A stretch of DNA of 64,000 nucleotides from an uncultured Collinsella sp. (lineage in GTDB: Bacteria > Actinomycetota > Coriobacteriia > Coriobacteriales > Coriobacteriaceae): positions 1 through 64,000 of the forward strand of contig UQMV01000005.1 in NCBI GenBank assembly GCA_900542315.1. The letters are read 5' to 3'. Both the position numbers and the translations under genes were made by a program. The notes under the pieces were generated by a model. The model was not told the origin of the DNA, did not search any database, and saw nothing but the letters and a program-made list of their open reading frames with translations. This document shows positions 8,995 to 18,518 of the stretch, piece by piece (within the stretch, counting starts at the first letter, position 1; each line of letters starts with the position of its first letter).

Positions 8995-9040
8995 AAAGGC
9001 GCGCTGCCTGCATCAACCGCCGGCAGCGCGCCTTCTATTA
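8995..9040 (+). terminator. Intrinsic terminator after SDR gene
   Basis: AAGGCGCGCTGCC and GGCAGCGCGCCTT form a 13-bp perfect stem followed by a T-rich tail. It is 30-odd bases after the stop codon and may also serve the convergent antiporter gene. Confidence 0.9.
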
Positions 9041-9072
9041 TTTGGACGGAACCCGTATCCCGACATTCCTTG

Positions 9073-10635
9073 CTACTTGCCGTCGTCGTTCTCGGCCTCT
9101 TCGCGCGCGTAAAGCTCCAGCATACGGCGGCGGTATTCGCGCACGGCGAGCTTGGCGCGCTCCAGGCGGCGACGCTCGCGCGGAGTCAGCTCGGACGGGT
9201 CAACCTCATCGCCATAGGTCTTGTCGGCAAGCAGGCGCGCCGCGTCCACAATACGGGCATCGATATGGCCGCTCGCCGCCTCGGCGGAAAGACGCTCGGC
9301 AATCGTATCGAGCGTAGGCAAGCCCTCGAATACGCGACCATGGCCATGCGAAGTCAGCAGCTCGTGCTCACGTGCGAGCAGGCTCGCCAAATCGTGATGG
9401 GCGCGCAGGATGTCGAGCGCATCGGATGGATGCTCGGCAACTTCTGCCACGGCGGCGACCGGCGCGGCGTCGACCACGCGGTAGAAGAGCTGCGCGAGCA
9501 ATGGCATCAAGAACACCGTGATGGCGCCGGCGGCAACCATGACCGACGCAATATCTTGTGACAGCGCGCCCGCGTTGACGGCAACGCTCGTCACGGCAAC
9601 GATGATCGGCAGGGCCGTGGTGCAGTACAGAGCCACGGTAATGCGACCATACGCCGACACATCGCGCGTCGCAGGACAAATGCTCATGGAAATAAGAATG
9701 GGCACGGCACGAATAATCAACAACGCCACGATAAAGCCCACGAGCAGACCCGGGCGCGACGCCACGGCCGTCAGATCGATCTTTGCGCCCGATACGGTAA
9801 AGAATACCGGAATCAAAAAGCCGTAGGCCAGGCCATCAAGCTTGGTCTCGAGCGTATGGTTGCCCTCGGGGATGATGTAGCGCAAGACAAAGCCGGCGGC
9901 AAAAGAACCCAACACAATGTCGAGATCAAAGACGGCCGAGAACGCCACGAGTGTGACCAGGATGAGCACCGTCAGGCGCACGAAGGTCTGCGACGTGGTA
10001 TCGGCGCGTTCCTCGACAAACGCAAAGAAGCGGCTGCCGACGCGCTTGGAGCGGCTTGGGACCACGGCAAGCAACACGCAGACCACCGCAAACAGGCCAA
10101 GAATCACGAGCGTTTGGATGCCAGTGCGGGCAGACAGCAGCACCGACATGGCGAGCACGGGACCGAGCTCGCCCCAAGTGCCATACGCGAGAATCGAGTC
10201 TCCCACGCGCGTTCCGGCAAGTGAACGCTCACGCATGATGGGCACGAGCGTGCCGAGCGCCGTAGAAGTGAGGGCAAGCGTCACGGCGATACCGTCGAAA
10301 TGGCTGACCGAGAACCACGGGGTAAAGCGCACAGCAAGCCAGGCGATACCAAACGTGACGACCCACGTCGCCAAGCCGTAGCGGCCCTCGACGCCCGTGA
10401 TGCTCTTGGGATCGATCTCAAAGCCGGCAAGCAGGAACAAAAAGGCCAGACCGAGCTCGGACACCAGCGAGACCTCGGCATCTACATGGATGACGCCGAG
10501 CATATGGGGTCCCAGCACCGCGCCGAGCACGAGCAAAAAGACCGTCTCGGGAATGGGCTTTCTGGGAATCGCCGAGGCGATGAAGGGGCTTGCAAAGGCC
10601 ACGAGTGCGATGATGGCGAGCGAAACGAATGCCAT
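9073..10635 (-). CDS. CPA2-family cation:proton antiporter
   Basis: This is a 520-residue integral membrane protein of the monovalent cation:proton antiporter-2 (Kef/Nap-like) type. The N-terminal 390 or so residues are successive hydrophobic helices. They include family-like segments FLLVLGAVLGPHMLG, FLFLLAGFEID and SALGTLVPIM-type helices. The C-terminal 130 residues are charged, helical and cytoplasmic, with no recognisable TrkA-N domain. ATG at 10635 follows an AAAGG site. It probably exchanges Na+ or K+ for protons, but ion specificity cannot be read. It is monocistronic and divergent from purL. Confidence 0.88.
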   Translation of the reverse strand: MAFVSLAIIALVAFASPFIASAIPRKPIPETVFLLVLGAVLGPHMLGVIHVDAEVSLVSELGLAFLFLLAGFEIDPKSITGVEGRYGLATWVVTFGIAWLAVRFTPWFSVSHFDGIAVTLALTSTALGTLVPIMRERSLAGTRVGDSILAYGTWGELGPVLAMSVLLSARTGIQTLVILGLFAVVCVLLAVVPSRSKRVGSRFFAFVEERADTTSQTFVRLTVLILVTLVAFSAVFDLDIVLGSFAAGFVLRYIIPEGNHTLETKLDGLAYGFLIPVFFTVSGAKIDLTAVASRPGLLVGFIVALLIIRAVPILISMSICPATRDVSAYGRITVALYCTTALPIIVAVTSVAVNAGALSQDIASVMVAAGAITVFLMPLLAQLFYRVVDAAPVAAVAEVAEHPSDALDILRAHHDLASLLAREHELLTSHGHGRVFEGLPTLDTIAERLSAEAASGHIDARIVDAARLLADKTYGDEVDPSELTPRERRRLERAKLAVREYRRRMLELYAREEAENDDGK

Positions 10636-10715
10636 GTGATGCCTTTCTCTTGTTTGAGCCCCACTGTAGCACCCTCGCCGTCCTCAACGCGCCGCGAGCT
10701 GTCGTATCATAGTGA

Positions 10716-10765
10716 GGTTTACAAACATGTGGCTCAAGGCGACCGCGAGGCTTGCCCCGTAAACC
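10716..10765 (+). promoter_or_regulatory. Possible structured leader upstream of purL
   Basis: A 7-bp stem, GGTTTAC with GTAAACC, encloses a smaller hairpin (CAAG with CTTG, flanked by GG and CC). The structure starts about 100 bases before the purL start codon, and TATCAT (10705-10710) upstream could be a -10 element. It does not match the guanine, PRPP or ppGpp riboswitch consensus that I know. It may be a protein-binding leader or chance. Confidence 0.35.
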
Positions 10766-10819
10766 GACCGCTGCCGCATACCGTACCGTACGCCCAACCG
10801 ATCAGGAAGGCAGGAACCA

Positions 10820-13800
10820 ATGGTCTCTCGTATCTACGTGGAGAAGAAACCCGGGTTCGACGTCGAGGCTCAGCAGCTCAAGGGCGAGCTGACCGAAATT
10901 CTCGGCATCAAGGGCATCGAGGCCCTGAGGATCATCAACCGCTACGACGTCGAGGGCATCGACGAGGAGCTTTTCCGCTCCTGCGTGCCGACCGTCTTTA
11001 GCGAGCCCCAGGTCGATGTGACCTACGACGAGCTCCCCGCAAGCGATGGCGCCGTCTTTGCCGTCGAATTCCTGCCTGGCCAGTTTGACCAGCGCGCCGA
11101 CTCCGCCAGCGAGTGCGTGCAGCTCATCAGCCAGGGCGAGCGCCCCGCCGTGCGCTCCGCCAAGGTCTATATGATCTCGGGCGCTCTGGACGAGGCCGCC
11201 ATCGATGCCATCAAGCACTACGTGGTGAACCCCGTCGAGGCGCGCATCGCCACGCTCGACCTGCCCGAGACGCTGTACATGGAGACCCCCGAGCCCCAGC
11301 CCGTCGAGGTGCTCGACGGCTTCCGTGAGCTCGATGAGGCCGGCCTTGCCGCCTTTATTTCCGAGCGCGGTCTTGCCATGGACGAGGCGGACATCGCCTT
11401 CTGCCAGCAGTACTTCCGCGATGAGGACCGCGACCCCACCATCACCGAGATCCGCGTGATCGACACCTACTGGTCCGATCACTGCCGCCACACCACCTTC
11501 GGCACCGTCCTGGACGACGTGACGATCGACGACGCCGTGGTGCAGCAGGCCTTCGATCGCTACATGGAGATGCGCCACGAGCTCGGTCGCGACGCCAAGC
11601 CCGTCTGCCTCATGGACATGGGCACCATCGGCGCCAAGTACCTTAAGAAGACCGGCGTCATGACCGATGTTGACGAGTCCGAGGAGATCAACGCCTGCAC
11701 CGTCAAGGTGAAGGTCGATGTCGACGGCGAGGACCAGGACTGGCTGTTCCTGTTTAAGAACGAGACCCACAACCACCCGACCGAGATCGAGCCTTTCGGC
11801 GGTGCCGCCACCTGCGTGGGCGGTGCCATCCGCGACCCGCTGTCGGGCCGCAGCTACGTGTACCAGGCCATGCGTGTCACCGGCGCCGGCGACCCCACCG
11901 TCCCCGTGTCCGAGACGCTCGAGGGCAAGCTGCCGCAGCGTAAGCTCGTGACCACTGCTGCCGCCGGCTACTCCAGCTACGGCAACCAGATCGGCCTTGC
12001 CACCGGTCAGGTCAACGAACTCTATCACCCCGGCTACGTGGCCAAGCGCATGGAGGTCGGCGCCGTCGTGGGCGCTACCCCGGCAAACCACGTTCGTCGC
12101 GAGTGCCCCGCCCCCACCGACAAGATCATCCTGCTGGGCGGCCGCACCGGACGTGACGGCATCGGCGGTGCCACCGGCTCCTCCAAGACCCAGAACACCG
12201 AGTCCATCGAGACCTCGGGTGCCGAGGTCCAGAAGGGCAACGCCCCGGTCGAGCGCAAGCTGCAGCGCCTGTTCCGCCGCGGCGATGCCTGCCGTCTGAT
12301 CAAGCGCTGCAACGACTTTGGCGCCGGCGGCGTCTCGGTCGCCGTAGGCGAGCTTGCCGACGGCCTGTACGTGGACCTGGACACCGTGACCAAGAAGTAC
12401 GACGGCCTGGACGGCACCGAGCTCGCTATCTCCGAGTCCCAGGAGCGCATGGCTTGCGCCGTCGCCGACGGTGACGTCGAGGAGTTCATGGGCTACGCCG
12501 CCGAGGAAAACCTGGAGGCTACCGTTATCGCCGAGGTGACCGCCGAGCCGCGCATGCGCATGGCATGGAACGGCGTCGCCATCGTCGATCTGTCCCGCGA
12601 GTTCCTCAACTCCAACGGTGCGCCCAAGCACCAGGTCGCCCACGTCTGTGCCCGCAGCGTGTGGCAGCCCAGCTGGGCCGGCACCACGCTCGCCGAGCGC
12701 ATGACCTCGCTCGTCACCGACCTCAACGTCGCTTCCAACAAGGGCCTTTCCGAGCGCTTCGACTCCACCATCGGCGCCGCGACCGTGCTCATGCCCTTTG
12801 GCGGCAAGACGCAGCTCACCCCAAGCTCGGCCATGGTCGCCAAGTTCCCCGTGGACGGCGAGACCACCACGGCGAGCGCCATGGCATGGGGCTTCAACCC
12901 CTATCTGATGGAGGCCGACCAGTTTGCGGGCGCCTACCTGTCCGTGGTCGAGTCCATTGCCAAGCTCGTTGCCGCCGGCTTTGAGCACAAGCGCGCCTAT
13001 CTCTCCTTCCAGGAGTACTTCGAGCGTCTGCGCACCGAGGCCGAGCGCTGGGGCAAGCCCACGGCAGCCGTCTTGGGCGCCCTCATGGCCCAAGTCGACC
13101 TGGGTGCCGGCGCCATCGGTGGCAAGGATTCCATGAGCGGCTCGTTTGAGGACGAGACCGGCGAGCTCAACGTTCCGCCGACCCTGATCAGCTTCGCTGT
13201 CGCCGTGGGCAAGGCCGCCCGCGCCGTCTCGCCCGAGTTCAAGGGCCTCACGCACCGCGTCGTCCGCATCGCCCCCGCCACCTATGGCGAGGACTACCGC
13301 CCCGACGCTCAGCAGCTGCTCGCGGCGTTTGACGCCGTCGAGGCGCTCACTGCTACCGGCAACGCCCTGGCCGTCTCCACGCCCGGCTACGGCTGCGGCG
13401 CCGAGAGCCTCTTTAAGATGTGCGTCGGTAACCAGATCGGTATCGAGCTTGCCGAGGATGTAGACGTAGAGAGCCTCTTCACCCCGCTCTACGGCAGCTT
13501 TATCGTCGAGCTCGCCGAGGATGCCGAGCTGCCCGAGGTCGCCGACGGCGTTGTCGTCGAGCCCCTGGGCACCACCGTCGAGGGCTATGTCATCGACACC
13601 GGCTCCGAGGTCATCGAGCTCGCCGAGCTCCAGGAGGCCTGGGAGAGCGGCATCGAGGGCGTCTTTGCCTACCGCAGCGCCGACGAGACCCCCGAGGTCG
13701 AGACCATCGACTTCCGTGCCAAGGACATCCACGTGTACAGCGGCGCCAAGATCGCCCGTCCGCGCGTGATCATCCCCGTGTTCCCCGGCAACAACTGCGA

Positions 13801-14566
13801 GTACGACAGCGCCCGCGCCTTCCGTGCCGCCGGTGCCGAGGCCGACACCTTCGTGATCAACAACCTCACGCCCGAGGCCGTCGCCGAGAGCACCCACGAG
13901 CTTGCCCGCCGCATCCGCGCAAGCCAGATCGTCATGATCCCCGGCGGCTTCTCGGGCGGCGACGAGCCCGACGGCTCCGCCAAGTTCATCACGGCGTTCT
14001 TCCGCGCTCCCGAGGTCACTGAGGCAGTCCGCGACCTGCTCAAGGCCCGCGATGGCCTGATGCTGGGCATCTGCAACGGCTTCCAGGCCCTGATCAAGCT
14101 CGGTCTGGTGCCCTACGGCGACATCGTCGACGCCACGCCCGATGCGCCCACGTTGACGTTCAACACCATCGGTCGCCACCAGAGCCGTCTGGTGCGTACC
14201 CGCATCTCGTCCAACCTGTCCCCGTGGCTGTCGCAGTGCAGCCTCGACGACCCCTATACCGTCGCCATCAGCCACGGCGAGGGCCGCTTTGTCGCCAACG
14301 ACGAAGTGCTCGCCCAGCTGATCGCCAACGGCCAGGTCGCCACGCAGTACGTGGGCGAGGACGGCAAGCCCAGCATGGATCTTTCCGTCAACCCCAACGG
14401 CTCCGCACTCGCCATCGAGGGCATCACGAGCCCCGACGGCCGCGTTCTGGGCAAGATGGGCCATGCCGAGCGTCGCGGCGACAACCTGTACCGCAACGTG
14501 CCCGAGCATGTCCCCGGCGATAAGTTCATGCCGATCTTTGAGAGCGGCGTGGCCTACTTCGCCTAA
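10820..14566 (+). CDS. purL: Phosphoribosylformylglycinamidine synthase, single-chain
   Basis: This enzyme converts FGAR, glutamine and ATP to FGAM, step four of purine synthesis. The protein is 1248 residues, with synthetase and glutaminase parts in one chain. A PurS-like N-terminal region comes first, then the two AIRS-like halves with the substrate loop NHPTEIEPFGGAATCVGG. A C-terminal class I glutamine amidotransferase starts at VIIPVFPGNNCEYDSARAF, with the nucleophile in GICNGFQ. It matches the clostridial-type fused PurL rather than separate PurS/Q/L. ATG at 10820 follows AGGAAGGCAGG. The gene is monocistronic, between a possible leader and a strong terminator. Its strong codon bias produces a very long antisense open frame that is not a gene. 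Confidence 0.96.
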   Translation: MVSRIYVEKKPGFDVEAQQLKGELTEILGIKGIEALRIINRYDVEGIDEELFRSCVPTVFSEPQVDVTYDELPASDGAVFAVEFLPGQFDQRADSASECVQLISQGERPAVRSAKVYMISGALDEAAIDAIKHYVVNPVEARIATLDLPETLYMETPEPQPVEVLDGFRELDEAGLAAFISERGLAMDEADIAFCQQYFRDEDRDPTITEIRVIDTYWSDHCRHTTFGTVLDDVTIDDAVVQQAFDRYMEMRHELGRDAKPVCLMDMGTIGAKYLKKTGVMTDVDESEEINACTVKVKVDVDGEDQDWLFLFKNETHNHPTEIEPFGGAATCVGGAIRDPLSGRSYVYQAMRVTGAGDPTVPVSETLEGKLPQRKLVTTAAAGYSSYGNQIGLATGQVNELYHPGYVAKRMEVGAVVGATPANHVRRECPAPTDKIILLGGRTGRDGIGGATGSSKTQNTESIETSGAEVQKGNAPVERKLQRLFRRGDACRLIKRCNDFGAGGVSVAVGELADGLYVDLDTVTKKYDGLDGTELAISESQERMACAVADGDVEEFMGYAAEENLEATVIAEVTAEPRMRMAWNGVAIVDLSREFLNSNGAPKHQVAHVCARSVWQPSWAGTTLAERMTSLVTDLNVASNKGLSERFDSTIGAATVLMPFGGKTQLTPSSAMVAKFPVDGETTTASAMAWGFNPYLMEADQFAGAYLSVVESIAKLVAAGFEHKRAYLSFQEYFERLRTEAERWGKPTAAVLGALMAQVDLGAGAIGGKDSMSGSFEDETGELNVPPTLISFAVAVGKAARAVSPEFKGLTHRVVRIAPATYGEDYRPDAQQLLAAFDAVEALTATGNALAVSTPGYGCGAESLFKMCVGNQIGIELAEDVDVESLFTPLYGSFIVELAEDAELPEVADGVVVEPLGTTVEGYVIDTGSEVIELAELQEAWESGIEGVFAYRSADETPEVETIDFRAKDIHVYSGAKIARPRVIIPVFPGNNCEYDSARAFRAAGAEADTFVINNLTPEAVAESTHELARRIRASQIVMIPGGFSGGDEPDGSAKFITAFFRAPEVTEAVRDLLKARDGLMLGICNGFQALIKLGLVPYGDIVDATPDAPTLTFNTIGRHQSRLVRTRISSNLSPWLSQCSLDDPYTVAISHGEGRFVANDEVLAQLIANGQVATQYVGEDGKPSMDLSVNPNGSALAIEGITSPDGRVLGKMGHAERRGDNLYRNVPEHVPGDKFMPIFESGVAYFA

Positions 14567-14603
14567 AGCTTTCCCATCGGGTACAATCCCTTCGGGTAAC
14601 AAC

Positions 14604-14640
14604 ACCCGCCACCGGCACGCCCGGTGGCGGGTTCTTTTTT
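14604..14640 (+). terminator. Intrinsic terminator after purL
   Basis: ACCCGCCACCGG and CCGGTGGCGGGT form a 12-bp stem followed by TCTTTTTT. It lies about 40 bases beyond the purL stop codon. Confidence 0.93.
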
Positions 14641-14665
14641 GCTTCGCGCATGCAGGAAGGACATC

Positions 14666-15601
14666 ATGGAAAGCCGCAAGCCGTATCTCGCCACCCTGCC
14701 CGGACTCATCCTGGGCTGTCTTGTTTGCTGTGCACTCTGGGGATCGGCCTTTCCCTGCATCAAGATCGGCTACGCACTCTTTGGTATCCCAGCGCACGAT
14801 AGCGCTTCGCAGCTACTCTTTGCAGGTTTGCGCTTCACACTTGCCGGTATCCTGGTTATCGCCGGTATGAGTGCAGCCCAGCGCCGCCCGCTCGTCCCAC
14901 AGGCACGCGATATCAAGCCCATCTTTATCTTGTCGCTCTTCCAGACTATCGGGCAGTACTTCTTTTTCTATCTGGGTCTCTCGCGCGCCAGCGCCATGTC
15001 GAGCTCCATCATCGAGGCCAGCGCCAACTTCCTCGCAATCCTCTTTGCCGCCCTGGCATTTCACACCGAGAAGCTCAATACGGCCAAGGTGCTTGGCTGT
15101 GCGCTGGGCTTTGCCGGTGTCGCGCTCGTCAACCTTTCGGGCGCGGACGGCACCTTTGGCTTTAAGCTCGACGGCGAGGGCTTTATCCTGGCCTCCACCG
15201 TCGCGGGTGCCCTTTCGACCTGCCTGATCGGCATCTTCTCGCGCGAGCACGACGGCGTCTTGCTTGCCGGGTGGCAGTTCTTGGTCGGGGGCCTGGTCCT
15301 CACCGCCATCGGCTTTTTGATGGGCGGCGCGCTCTCCCCCACGGCGATTGTCCCCGCCATCGCGCTCATCATCTACATGGCGCTTATCTCCGCGGTCGCT
15401 TACTCGCTGTGGTCGCGCCTGCTTGCCGTCAACCCCGTCAGCCGCGTCTCGGTCTTTGGCTTTATGAACCCGGTCTTTGGCGTGCTGCTGAGCGCGCTGC
15501 TGCTCGGCGAGGGCGCTGGCACGAGCCCCGTTACCGTCATAGTTGCCCTGCTGTTGGTCTGCGGCGGCATCATCATTGTCAACAAACCCAAAAAAGCCTA
15601 G
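14666..15601 (+). CDS. EamA/DMT-family transporter
   Basis: This is a 311-residue drug/metabolite-transporter superfamily protein with two EamA repeats. The first repeat runs from LCALWGSAFPCIK to about residue 140. The second starts near GEGFILASTVAGALSTCLIG and ends in positively charged KPKKA. About ten membrane helices are expected. ATG at 14666 follows AGGAAGG; the upstream in-frame start at 14624 lies inside the purL terminator. Relatives export amino acids or metabolites, but the substrate is unknown. It stands just beyond purL but behind a terminator, so it is not obviously linked to purines. Confidence 0.9.
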   Translation: MESRKPYLATLPGLILGCLVCCALWGSAFPCIKIGYALFGIPAHDSASQLLFAGLRFTLAGILVIAGMSAAQRRPLVPQARDIKPIFILSLFQTIGQYFFFYLGLSRASAMSSSIIEASANFLAILFAALAFHTEKLNTAKVLGCALGFAGVALVNLSGADGTFGFKLDGEGFILASTVAGALSTCLIGIFSREHDGVLLAGWQFLVGGLVLTAIGFLMGGALSPTAIVPAIALIIYMALISAVAYSLWSRLLAVNPVSRVSVFGFMNPVFGVLLSALLLGEGAGTSPVTVIVALLLVCGGIIIVNKPKKA

Positions 15602-15700
15602 CGAGCTCACCTTTTTAGGAAGGGCATTCGCATACTTTAGCTTAATGGAATACATCGATGAGCTGAGGGCCGCCACGCACGCAAGCGTGCGACCCTTTTC

Positions 15701-16842
15701 CTAGCGTATCTGGATGCCGGCTTTCTTTTTCTCGGCCTTGACACGGTAGAGTTCCGTGTCGGCGGCGCGAAGCAGGTTTTGCCAGGTATCAATACCATCG
15801 CCGATCCGCGCGTAACCGATGGACATCCGCAATGCATACGGCACCTCGGCACGAGCGAGCTCGTCGTTAATCGCCGAACACAGGTCTATGATGTCCTGCT
15901 CCGCCGTCGCCTTTTGAAGCACCACGAACTCATCGCCACCATAACGTGCGATAAAGCCACCAGACGCCGAGCAGACCTCTTTGAGCGTAGCGGATATGAC
16001 CTGGAGGGCATGATCGCCCTCAACATGTCCATACCGGTCGTTAATCTGCTTAAAGCCGTCAGCGTCCATCATAAGCAGATACACACCATCGGCCTGGTCA
16101 GTACCCGAGAACAGCGACAGCATATAGGTCTCAAAACGGTTGCGATTGTTAAGGCCAGTCAACGGGTCGGTCGAGATCAGCTGCTCCTGGCAGATGATGT
16201 AGAGCAGCAGGATGCTCAGCGTTATACCGACGCAAAGGCCCGGTACCGAAAACAAAACCTGGAAGGTACCGCCCACCAGAGCGGGAACCGCAAAAAGGCG
16301 AGGGTGCGATAAATGGCCTTCTTTTGCAGGCTTTCGACTTTTCGAGCCTGAATAAAGGCATGCAAGGACGTATATATGACGTAGCAGTAGCTCACGATGG
16401 GCTGGATCATATAAGCAAAGCCGCGACGATATACGCCCTGCGCATCGATATAGAACATAGCGTGCGTCCAGTAGCTGGTAAATGCCAGCACGACCACCAA
16501 TGCGGTTGGCAACGTTAAAAGTACCACCCTGTAGGGCGTGGTCAGGAGCCGTGAGCCCTGCATCGTCTCGGAATAGAAAAACCAAATGAGGCACGCGATG
16601 GCGAACAGCGAAAACGAAACCGCGTTGGAAATCCAGTTGGCCGTGATGCCTACAGGAGTGCTCACGCCGTCCGAGAGCGTCCAGATCATATCGAAGAAAA
16701 TGTAGGCAGCAGACGTGTAGCCCAGCATGCTAAACAAAAGCTGCTGGGTGCTCGAGAACAGGGAGCGACGGCTTCGCACGGCAAGCCCGATAAGAATAAT
16801 CATGCACAGCAGGAATATCTCGATCTTGAGTGCCTTAACCAC
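15701..16842 (-). pseudogene. Membrane GGDEF protein, frameshifted
   Basis: Two overlapping frames together encode one diguanylate-cyclase-like protein. Frame one, from GTG at 16842 behind GGGAGG, gives several membrane helices and runs to about AIYRTLAF. It then goes off-family and stops at 16222. Frame two resumes at FAVPALVGGTFQ with a further membrane helix and a complete GGDEF domain containing the intact active-site signature RYGGDEF. No I-site RxxD precedes it. Frame is lost at a run of five A (16292-16296, T on the coding strand), and one added base restores it. It could be a mutation, an assembly error, or slippage. If translated through, the enzyme would make cyclic di-GMP. Confidence 0.75.
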
Positions 16843-16940
16843 TAGACGCCCTCCCTTCAATATCCAAGTGGTCAGAATCGCCCGATTCGTGTCTGGGCAA
16901 TAAACGCCCCTTACTCCGCAGGGGTAAAGGGAATAATAGC

Positions 16941-16986
16941 AGAGCGCCCGAACGTTGCTGTAAGACAGCTCTCGTTCGGGCGCTCT
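16941..16986 (-). terminator. Intrinsic terminator after KdgT-type permease gene
   Basis: AGAGCGCCCGAACG and its complement form a 14-bp perfect stem with an 18-base loop. On the minus strand a moderately U-rich CTATTATT follows. It lies 45 bases beyond the stop codon at 17031. Confidence 0.85.
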
Positions 16987-17030
16987 GACGGCGCGAATTG
17001 CACGCCGGAATCAATTATCGGTAACGGCCG

Positions 17031-18053
17031 TTACTCGCCGTCGATGTCGGTCGCGACGGCCTCCTCAATAGCCTCGACGCCTTCGACCGACAGATCTTCT
17101 TCGCCGTGGCAGAACTTCTTATCGACCCAGCCGGTCAGAATCGGGGCCATGATTGCCGTGATGATGACGGCGGTGGCGATCTGCGCATACGCGGTGGGCG
17201 CAAGCTCGGCATAGCGCGGAGCGACCTCGGCGAGGGCGACCGGCGTGGTCATGGCCGTGCCGGCAATGGTGGAACATGCCACAGCCGCCTTACCGTTGCC
17301 ACCACACAGGCGCTCGAAGGCAAAGGTAATGGGACCGACGATAAAGAGCGTGATGAGGCCCAGCAGGATGCCCGAAATGCCACCGGTGATAAAGCTCGAC
17401 AGGCTCATGGACGCACCGAGCTGAAATCCGATGACAGCGATCGCGGGATTGGCGCCGGGGACCAGCAGGTTCTTGATAAACGGGAACAAGTTGCCCAGGA
17501 CCATGCCGATAACAAGCGGCAGGATGGATCCGATGATGGTACCGACGGGGATATTGGCGAGACCCGAGACACCGAGGACGATCATCGTGACGGCGGGGCC
17601 GGCCGTAAAGAACAGGATACCGACGGCGCCCTGCTCGGACTCATCACCGAACTCGCCCATGATGCCTGTATAGAGCGCCATGTTGCAAAACGTGATGCCG
17701 CCGATGATGGAAACCGAGCTCAGGCCTAAAAAGTTATCGTTAAAGAAGTACGCGACGCCCAGACCCAGCGCGGCTGCCACTACAAGCTTAGGAATCAGCA
17801 CGACGATGCCGGTCTTGATGGCGCCCGGCGTGGACTTAAAGCTGATGCCGGCGCCCACAAACAGCAGGATCGCGGCAACGATGGTGTTGGAGCCGCCGCG
17901 GCAGGCAGCCGTAAAGAAGCCGCCGACCTCAAAGACCTGCGGGCAGAAGGTGTTGAGCAAAAGACCGACGATCATGGGATAGATCATGATGTCGCCCGGG
18001 ATGCGCGGTACCTTGAATTTCTTTTGCTCGTTGGCGGTTGCTTCCTGTGCCAT
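17031..18053 (-). CDS. 2-keto-3-deoxygluconate permease family protein
   Basis: This is a 340-residue polytopic membrane protein matching the KdgT family of proton-coupled 2-keto-3-deoxygluconate carriers. Characteristic stretches are IPGDIMIYPMIVGLLLNTFCP near the N-terminus, FVGAGISFKSTPGAIKTG, GGITFCNMALYTGIMGEFGD and STIAGTAMTTPVALAEVAP. The C-terminal tail of about 30 residues is acidic. ATG at 18053 is preceded by GGGGG; the frame extends to 18083 without a better site. No pectin or uronate degradation genes are nearby, so transport of KDG itself is unproven here. A strong terminator follows. Confidence 0.88.
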   Translation of the reverse strand: MAQEATANEQKKFKVPRIPGDIMIYPMIVGLLLNTFCPQVFEVGGFFTAACRGGSNTIVAAILLFVGAGISFKSTPGAIKTGIVVLIPKLVVAAALGLGVAYFFNDNFLGLSSVSIIGGITFCNMALYTGIMGEFGDESEQGAVGILFFTAGPAVTMIVLGVSGLANIPVGTIIGSILPLVIGMVLGNLFPFIKNLLVPGANPAIAVIGFQLGASMSLSSFITGGISGILLGLITLFIVGPITFAFERLCGGNGKAAVACSTIAGTAMTTPVALAEVAPRYAELAPTAYAQIATAVIITAIMAPILTGWVDKKFCHGEEDLSVEGVEAIEEAVATDIDGE

Positions 18054-18194
18054 GAAACCCCCATTTCCGCTGACGGGGTACAAAAGCCCACGTCACGCTT
18101 TGCTACAGTAAAGTTTGACCATGGTACCAGAAGAAGCAGACCGCCTCGGTGAGAAATTCGATTCGATAGGCCGGGACGATAACGCGTCCTGCTC

Positions 18195-18518
18195 CTATAC
18201 GAGGCTCAAAACGATATAGAGTACGATGCCCGAGACGCAGCACCACAGCATCGATTTTGTCTTGACCGCCACGACCACGACGCCGGCGGCCGCAATCCAG
18301 GGAACCAAGGCAGGCCAGAGTCCCGCGTCGAACGCGCCGGGGCTCACCAAGTCGTTGGCGACCAGCGCGGCAAAGGCAGCGGGCGGGATATAGCCCAGGG
18401 CCTCGGTAATGCGGGGCGACAGGGTCCGCCCGCGCAAGGCGAACGCCGGCGCGATGCGAAAGAACGCGATAGCAGCCCACGACGACAGCCACAGAACCAA
18501 GAACTCGTTAACGGGCAT
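18195..18518 (-). CDS. azlD: AzlD-like branched-chain amino-acid export subunit
   Basis: This is a small membrane protein of 107 residues with about four hydrophobic helices and the AzlD pattern RTLSPRITEALGYIPPAAFAAL. It pairs with AzlC to export branched-chain amino acids or their analogues. The longer open frame (to 18770) begins inside azlC and is discarded. ATG at 18518 follows AGAGGTG, and the start lies 11 bp inside the azlC 3' end, the usual coupled arrangement. Export of the same compounds that the nearby Liv system imports gives a plausible homeostatic pair, although the two operons are 12 kb apart. Confidence 0.88.
   Translation of the reverse strand: MPVNEFLVLWLSSWAAIAFFRIAPAFALRGRTLSPRITEALGYIPPAAFAALVANDLVSPGAFDAGLWPALVPWIAAAGVVVVAVKTKSMLWCCVSGIVLYIVLSLV

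Noticed and set aside
10802..14797. A 1331-codon open frame antisense to purL
   Set aside because: It mirrors purL almost exactly. Its composition (Gly, Ala, Val, His, Leu-rich low complexity) is what GC-rich codon bias produces on the complementary strand. It has no domain and no ribosome site.
17018..17033. Palindrome around GTAACGGCCGTTAC at the KdgT-type gene stop
   Set aside because: It overlaps the stop codon and is short. The nearby 14-bp hairpin explains termination better, so no separate regulatory role is claimed.
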